Source of the DNA: JAFGXT01 sp963677165
Lineage (GTDB): Bacteria > Verrucomicrobiota > Lentisphaeria > Victivallales > SZUA-371
Direction of reading: 5' to 3'
Assembly: GCA_963677165.2 (NCBI GenBank)
Contig: CAXXSX010000002.1
Location: 2,356,001-2,420,000 of the forward strand
Length of the DNA: 64,000 nucleotides
Shown here: in pieces, positions 60,978-64,000 of the stretch
Numbering within the stretch: the first letter of the stretch is position 1
How the letters are laid out: each line of letters begins with the position of its first letter
Program-made: the position numbers and the translations under genes
The notes under the pieces: generated by a model
The model's database searches: none
Seen by the model: only the letters and a program-made list of their open reading frames with translations
Told to the model about the DNA's origin: nothing

Positions 60978-62675
60978 ATGGAGCTTTTCTTTGATCATCC
61001 TCGCCTAAATATAATATGGCGAAATGCCTTTGAATCAATTGCCTTTCGTCAGGATTCCTATACAACAGGAGGAATTGTCGAGTCAGATGTTAGAGTCAGT
61101 CCCCTGGGGGGAACTGGTTATTGGCCATGGTGCTGGGCAAGAAACTATATTGTGGAACCTTTGTTGGAAGCTGGAGAGTGGGAACGATGCAGAAAGTGGC
61201 TGAACTTCTTTTTGGAATGTGGTCAAAGGCATGGTTGGAAGAACTTTCATTGTTTTGACGTTCGCAATTACCGTCCCTGGCCGTCGAACTGGCCGGAAAC
61301 AGACAATATCGGTTATTTTCTGTACTATGCTGAAATGTATATTACGCGGTCAGGCGACGACTCCTGGTTTTGGAGTAATTCTATCGCTTTGGAAGAGGCG
61401 GCGGAACATATTGTTTCTGCTATTGATTCTGAGACGGGACTGGTCCATGGGCTCGAAGAAATGTGTATCTATCACGATGGACATTTTATTGATACTCCGG
61501 TCAATTTTGGAACGCACGTTAATTTCTTATGTGCCGCCGGATTACAAGCGATATCAAAAATGTTTCATTATCTTGATGACAGTGAAGAAAAAACCGCACG
61601 ATATGCGATGATGGCAGAAAAAGTTCTTACTGCTGTTGATAGATATTTATTCAAGAAAGAAGCTGGATTTGAATATTATTCTATAGGAGCGGCACAAAAT
61701 CTTGAGGCTGTTGCTGGAAATCTTCGTCAAGTAAATTCAGATGTTGAATTTGTGGTTTATCCTGGTTGTCATTCTCCATGGATGCAATTGGCAAAGGCAA
61801 TCATCTGGCGTTGTTGGGATGATAAGCTGGAATATACCTGGCGCTATATTAAACAACGTCTTCAGGTTTTTGGAGAAGAACTTCCCGGAACTTATTGGTG
61901 GGGAAGTCCGCTGGATGAATATAAAGAACATCTTCCGGAGCCTTGGATGCCGATCAATCCTACGACTGGACAACACGCAATGATAGCATGGGCTTTGCTT
62001 GAAGCGGATCACCCTGATGAGGCGGTTGAGTTTGTCGAAGTTTCCATGCGCTATGTAAAAGCCGCAGAGCATTATTTGCCGGGGGAATCAGTTTCCACTG
62101 AGAAAGCTCAACCCATACCAAGATATCCTTTTCGTAAAGGGTATCCGAAATCAGAACTGGTTCGCCCTGATACAGGAACTTCTTATCGACATAACAGCAA
62201 TGGAAGCTCGCGTGGCATGGAACGGAATATGGTGCCTGATTCCAGTGATTCAGATACGTTCTATTCCAGGGATCCCGGTAATCTTCTGCATTTGAGTGCT
62301 GCCGTCAATTTGATGGTACGCTTTATTGGCCGGCTTGACGGAGACGTTGGTTTTGCGCCCCGACTCCCTGACAACCTTCATTTTATTAAAGTCGAAGACT
62401 GGCCGGTTCAGGGAACTCGTGTTTCTTTTGAGTACCGTTCTGATGCTCCTGCTTCTCATGGTGCTGCATCATTGATTTTCAATGGTTGTCTGCCGGGGCC
62501 GTTTAAAGTTGGTTTGCGAGTTGGGTCAAAGAATATTCGTCGTGTTATGTTGAATCAAGCGGAAATTCCCGTAGTTGAAGACAAGATAACAGAATCCTCT
62601 TCCGGTACGGTTTTCCGCTATTGGCTGGAACTCCAGCCACATGGAAAGACCATTGATTTAGAAGTAATATGGTAA
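60978..62675 (+). CDS. Putative (alpha/alpha)6-barrel glycosidase, cytoplasmic
   Basis: A 565-residue protein without signal peptide. Repeated helical pairs with aromatic and acidic motifs (GTGYWPWCWARNYI, NWPETDNIGYFLYYAEMY, SAIDSETGLVHGLEEM, PWMPINPTTGQHAMIAWAL) indicate a six-hairpin glycosidase fold. The family cannot be named by eye. Candidate catalytic acids are in WPETDN and GLEEM. It starts 15 bp after the DUF6259 gene with AAGGAG in front, and the GH130 gene follows within 40 bp. Confidence 0.68.
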   Translation: MELFFDHPRLNIIWRNAFESIAFRQDSYTTGGIVESDVRVSPLGGTGYWPWCWARNYIVEPLLEAGEWERCRKWLNFFLECGQRHGWKNFHCFDVRNYRPWPSNWPETDNIGYFLYYAEMYITRSGDDSWFWSNSIALEEAAEHIVSAIDSETGLVHGLEEMCIYHDGHFIDTPVNFGTHVNFLCAAGLQAISKMFHYLDDSEEKTARYAMMAEKVLTAVDRYLFKKEAGFEYYSIGAAQNLEAVAGNLRQVNSDVEFVVYPGCHSPWMQLAKAIIWRCWDDKLEYTWRYIKQRLQVFGEELPGTYWWGSPLDEYKEHLPEPWMPINPTTGQHAMIAWALLEADHPDEAVEFVEVSMRYVKAAEHYLPGESVSTEKAQPIPRYPFRKGYPKSELVRPDTGTSYRHNSNGSSRGMERNMVPDSSDSDTFYSRDPGNLLHLSAAVNLMVRFIGRLDGDVGFAPRLPDNLHFIKVEDWPVQGTRVSFEYRSDAPASHGAASLIFNGCLPGPFKVGLRVGSKNIRRVMLNQAEIPVVEDKITESSSGTVFRYWLELQPHGKTIDLEVIW

Positions 62676-62714
62676 TTGATAATGTATTCTCATGAAGTGA
62701 AAGTTAGATAAGAT

Positions 62715-63893
62715 ATGTTTTATAGTGAAAAAAGATTTGTGATGGGGCCGCAGTCCGGTTGTGACTGGGCCCATAAGATGGTGTTGAATCCGGCGATCAT
62801 CAAAGACCCGGAGGATTCAAAAACGCTGCATATGCTGTTTCGTGCGACCGGAGCTTATACGGAAAAACAAGTGGAAGGAAAGCCTCTGCCGTATCCGATT
62901 TTTCTTGGCTATGCAGTGAGTCATGATGAAGGAAAAAGTTGGGAGTTTGATTTTTCTCGTCCGGCTCTGGCTCCTACGCTTAATTATCGAAAGGATGAGC
63001 TGTATTGTGAAAACTCGGAAGGCCAGCAGGTCATCAATTATGCTAATGGCTGCATTGAGGATCCACGGCTGTTTTATTTTGAGGACGAAATATATCTGAG
63101 TGTGGCCTGCCGTGCTTTTCCGCCGGGGCCATACTGGGATCATGACGATCCGGTTCAATGTATGCCGGAGTGGGCCGTGAGTGGTGATCATCCTTATGGA
63201 AAAGCCGTTACCGAAAACAGTACGGTGACTTTGCTTTACAAGGTTGACCTTGATTCTATTAAAAAGGCAGAATATGATAATGCGTTTTCATTGATTGGTC
63301 CACTGCATGATCCCGATATAAGTGACGACAGGGATGCATTTTTATTCCCCCGAAAACTGAAGATCAATGGAGAGGAAAAGATCGTCTGCATTCACCGTCC
63401 GAAGTCTCCATGGAATTACCCCGAAGGAAAAGACTTGACCGCTCCATCGATCTTTATCGCGGCGGCGGATTCATTGGCTGACTTTTCCGGTAGCAATGTC
63501 GAAAGGCAGGTATTTGCTGTTCCTGAACATGAATGGGAACAGAACCGGGTCGGGGCTAGCTGGGCTCCTATTGAAATTTCTTCGGGAAAGTGGTTGTTTC
63601 CGTATCACGGTAAGCAGGATGATCAAGTTGGTTATACTCAGTCTTTTATGATCTTGGAGGAATGCGGAGAAGGTTTTCCGCAAATAAAAAAACGTCCATC
63701 TGAAAGGCTGATGTATGCGGATGAATCCTGGGAACTTGAAGGCGACTTTACCATTCCGTGTATGTTTACATGTTCGGGGGTTATACTTGACAACGGAAAT
63801 CTACTGATGGGATATGGTGCAGCTGACCAGAAGATTGGTATAGCTGAGGTCTCCCTTGAGAATCTGCTGGAAACAAATATGTTAGACGGATAG
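62715..63893 (+). CDS. GH130-type glycoside phosphorylase/hydrolase
   Basis: A 392-residue five-bladed-propeller enzyme without signal peptide. CIEDPRLFYFEDEIYLS (about 113-129) carries the GH130 catalytic Asp (about D116) in the ED-P-R motif; HRPKSPW and GYGAADQKIGIAEV are further family landmarks. GH130 enzymes mostly phosphorolyse beta-mannosides; some are hydrolases, and the phosphate-binding residues cannot be settled by eye. In the locus it would process imported oligosaccharides released by the secreted enzyme. Confidence 0.84.
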   Translation: MFYSEKRFVMGPQSGCDWAHKMVLNPAIIKDPEDSKTLHMLFRATGAYTEKQVEGKPLPYPIFLGYAVSHDEGKSWEFDFSRPALAPTLNYRKDELYCENSEGQQVINYANGCIEDPRLFYFEDEIYLSVACRAFPPGPYWDHDDPVQCMPEWAVSGDHPYGKAVTENSTVTLLYKVDLDSIKKAEYDNAFSLIGPLHDPDISDDRDAFLFPRKLKINGEEKIVCIHRPKSPWNYPEGKDLTAPSIFIAAADSLADFSGSNVERQVFAVPEHEWEQNRVGASWAPIEISSGKWLFPYHGKQDDQVGYTQSFMILEECGEGFPQIKKRPSERLMYADESWELEGDFTIPCMFTCSGVILDNGNLLMGYGAADQKIGIAEVSLENLLETNMLDG

Positions 63894-63966
63894 CGGTAAT
63901 AGCACTTTTTACTCCAGTCGCAGATGCTTCTTGCGGAAGCGGGAAATAAGTTGGTATAAGTTCTCA

Positions 63967-63994
63967 ATAGCTCGTGGTTTTCACCACGAGCTAT
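63967..63994 (+). terminator. Terminator-like hairpin after the GH130 gene
   Basis: ATAGCTCGTGGT (63967-63978) and ACCACGAGCTAT (63983-63994) form a perfect 12-bp stem with a 4-nt TTTC loop, 73 bp past the GH130 stop. The T-run is weak within the window, which ends six bases later. Confidence 0.65.
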
Positions 63995-64000
63995 GCTTCT

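Noticed and set aside
27806..63893. ACGGATAG octamer near gene ends at about 27806, 30606, 33616 and 63886
   Set aside because: Four hits in 64 kb on both strands is close to chance (about two expected). Some may be remnants of the 88-bp element, but the evidence is too thin.
1..64000. CRISPR array, prophage, insertion sequence or rRNA
   Set aside because: No regularly spaced repeats, cas genes, transposase, integrase, phage structural genes or rRNA-like sequence were seen.

Overview
The window looks like a piece of chromosome from an anaerobic, glycan-degrading bacterium of the PVC group, most likely a gut-type Lentisphaerae (Victivallis-like). The grounds are five short pseudopilin-like proteins of the H-X9-DG type lying next to glycoside hydrolases, two oxygen-sensitive glycyl radical enzymes with one activase, and many one-off carbohydrate enzymes each with its own regulator. 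The taxon is an inference from gene content; there is no rRNA gene here to settle it.

Layout. 1-3.2 kb: a partial secreted protein, a secreted clan GH-A glycosidase and a pseudopilin (minus strand). 3.3-7.5 kb: a glycyl radical enzyme, its activase and a tiny coupled ORF, divergent from an AraC-type regulator. 7.6-17 kb: GntR-type regulator, two pseudopilins, a discoidin-like secreted protein, a DUF4838 protein and two cytoplasmic GH32-type enzymes, one lacking the usual acid/base Glu. 17.3-20.2 kb: tRNA-Cys, GH29 fucosidase, a methyltransferase and a small secreted protein. 20.4-25.7 kb: LacI-type regulator with two operators and a four-gene sugar-1-phosphate/UDP-sugar operon (pyrophosphorylase, NahK-like kinase, Gfo/Idh oxidoreductase, GalE-like epimerase). 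25.8-30.5 kb: AraC regulator, Gfo/Idh oxidoreductase, FG-GAP protein and GH4 enzyme. This block is bracketed by a direct repeat made of the epimerase 3' end plus its terminator. 30.7-34.9 kb: IclR regulator, a second and unusual glycyl radical enzyme, and an iron-type alcohol dehydrogenase. 34.9-40.5 kb: GntR-type regulator, pseudopilin and a 1228-residue multidomain secreted glycosidase. 40.7-49.6 kb: housekeeping and accessory genes (SDR, Nudix, epimerase, acyl-ACP thioesterase, HipBA, TilS, TyrA, ABC ATPase). 49.6-51.6 kb: dnaA behind a 0.5-kb candidate replication origin. 51.6-56.3 kb: RND efflux pair and a CoA-binding protein. 56.4-64 kb: ROK regulator, pseudopilin, secreted DUF6259 protein, an (alpha/alpha)6-type glycosidase and a GH130 enzyme.

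How it works together. Three loci repeat one plan: a regulator with a near-consensus promoter, then a pseudopilin, then large secreted glycan-active proteins, in two cases followed by cytoplasmic glycosidases; a fourth pseudopilin-GH pair lacks an adjacent regulator. No sugar transporter is visible at any of them. The fucosidase and NahK/GalE-type genes suggest salvage of host-type glycans, and the glycyl radical enzymes point to fermentation of the sugar products. Best candidates for something new: the IclR-GRE-alcohol dehydrogenase cassette with a non-canonical active site, the pseudopilin-led loci whose pseudopilins lack the -1 glycine, and an 88-bp intergenic element present in two inverted copies.
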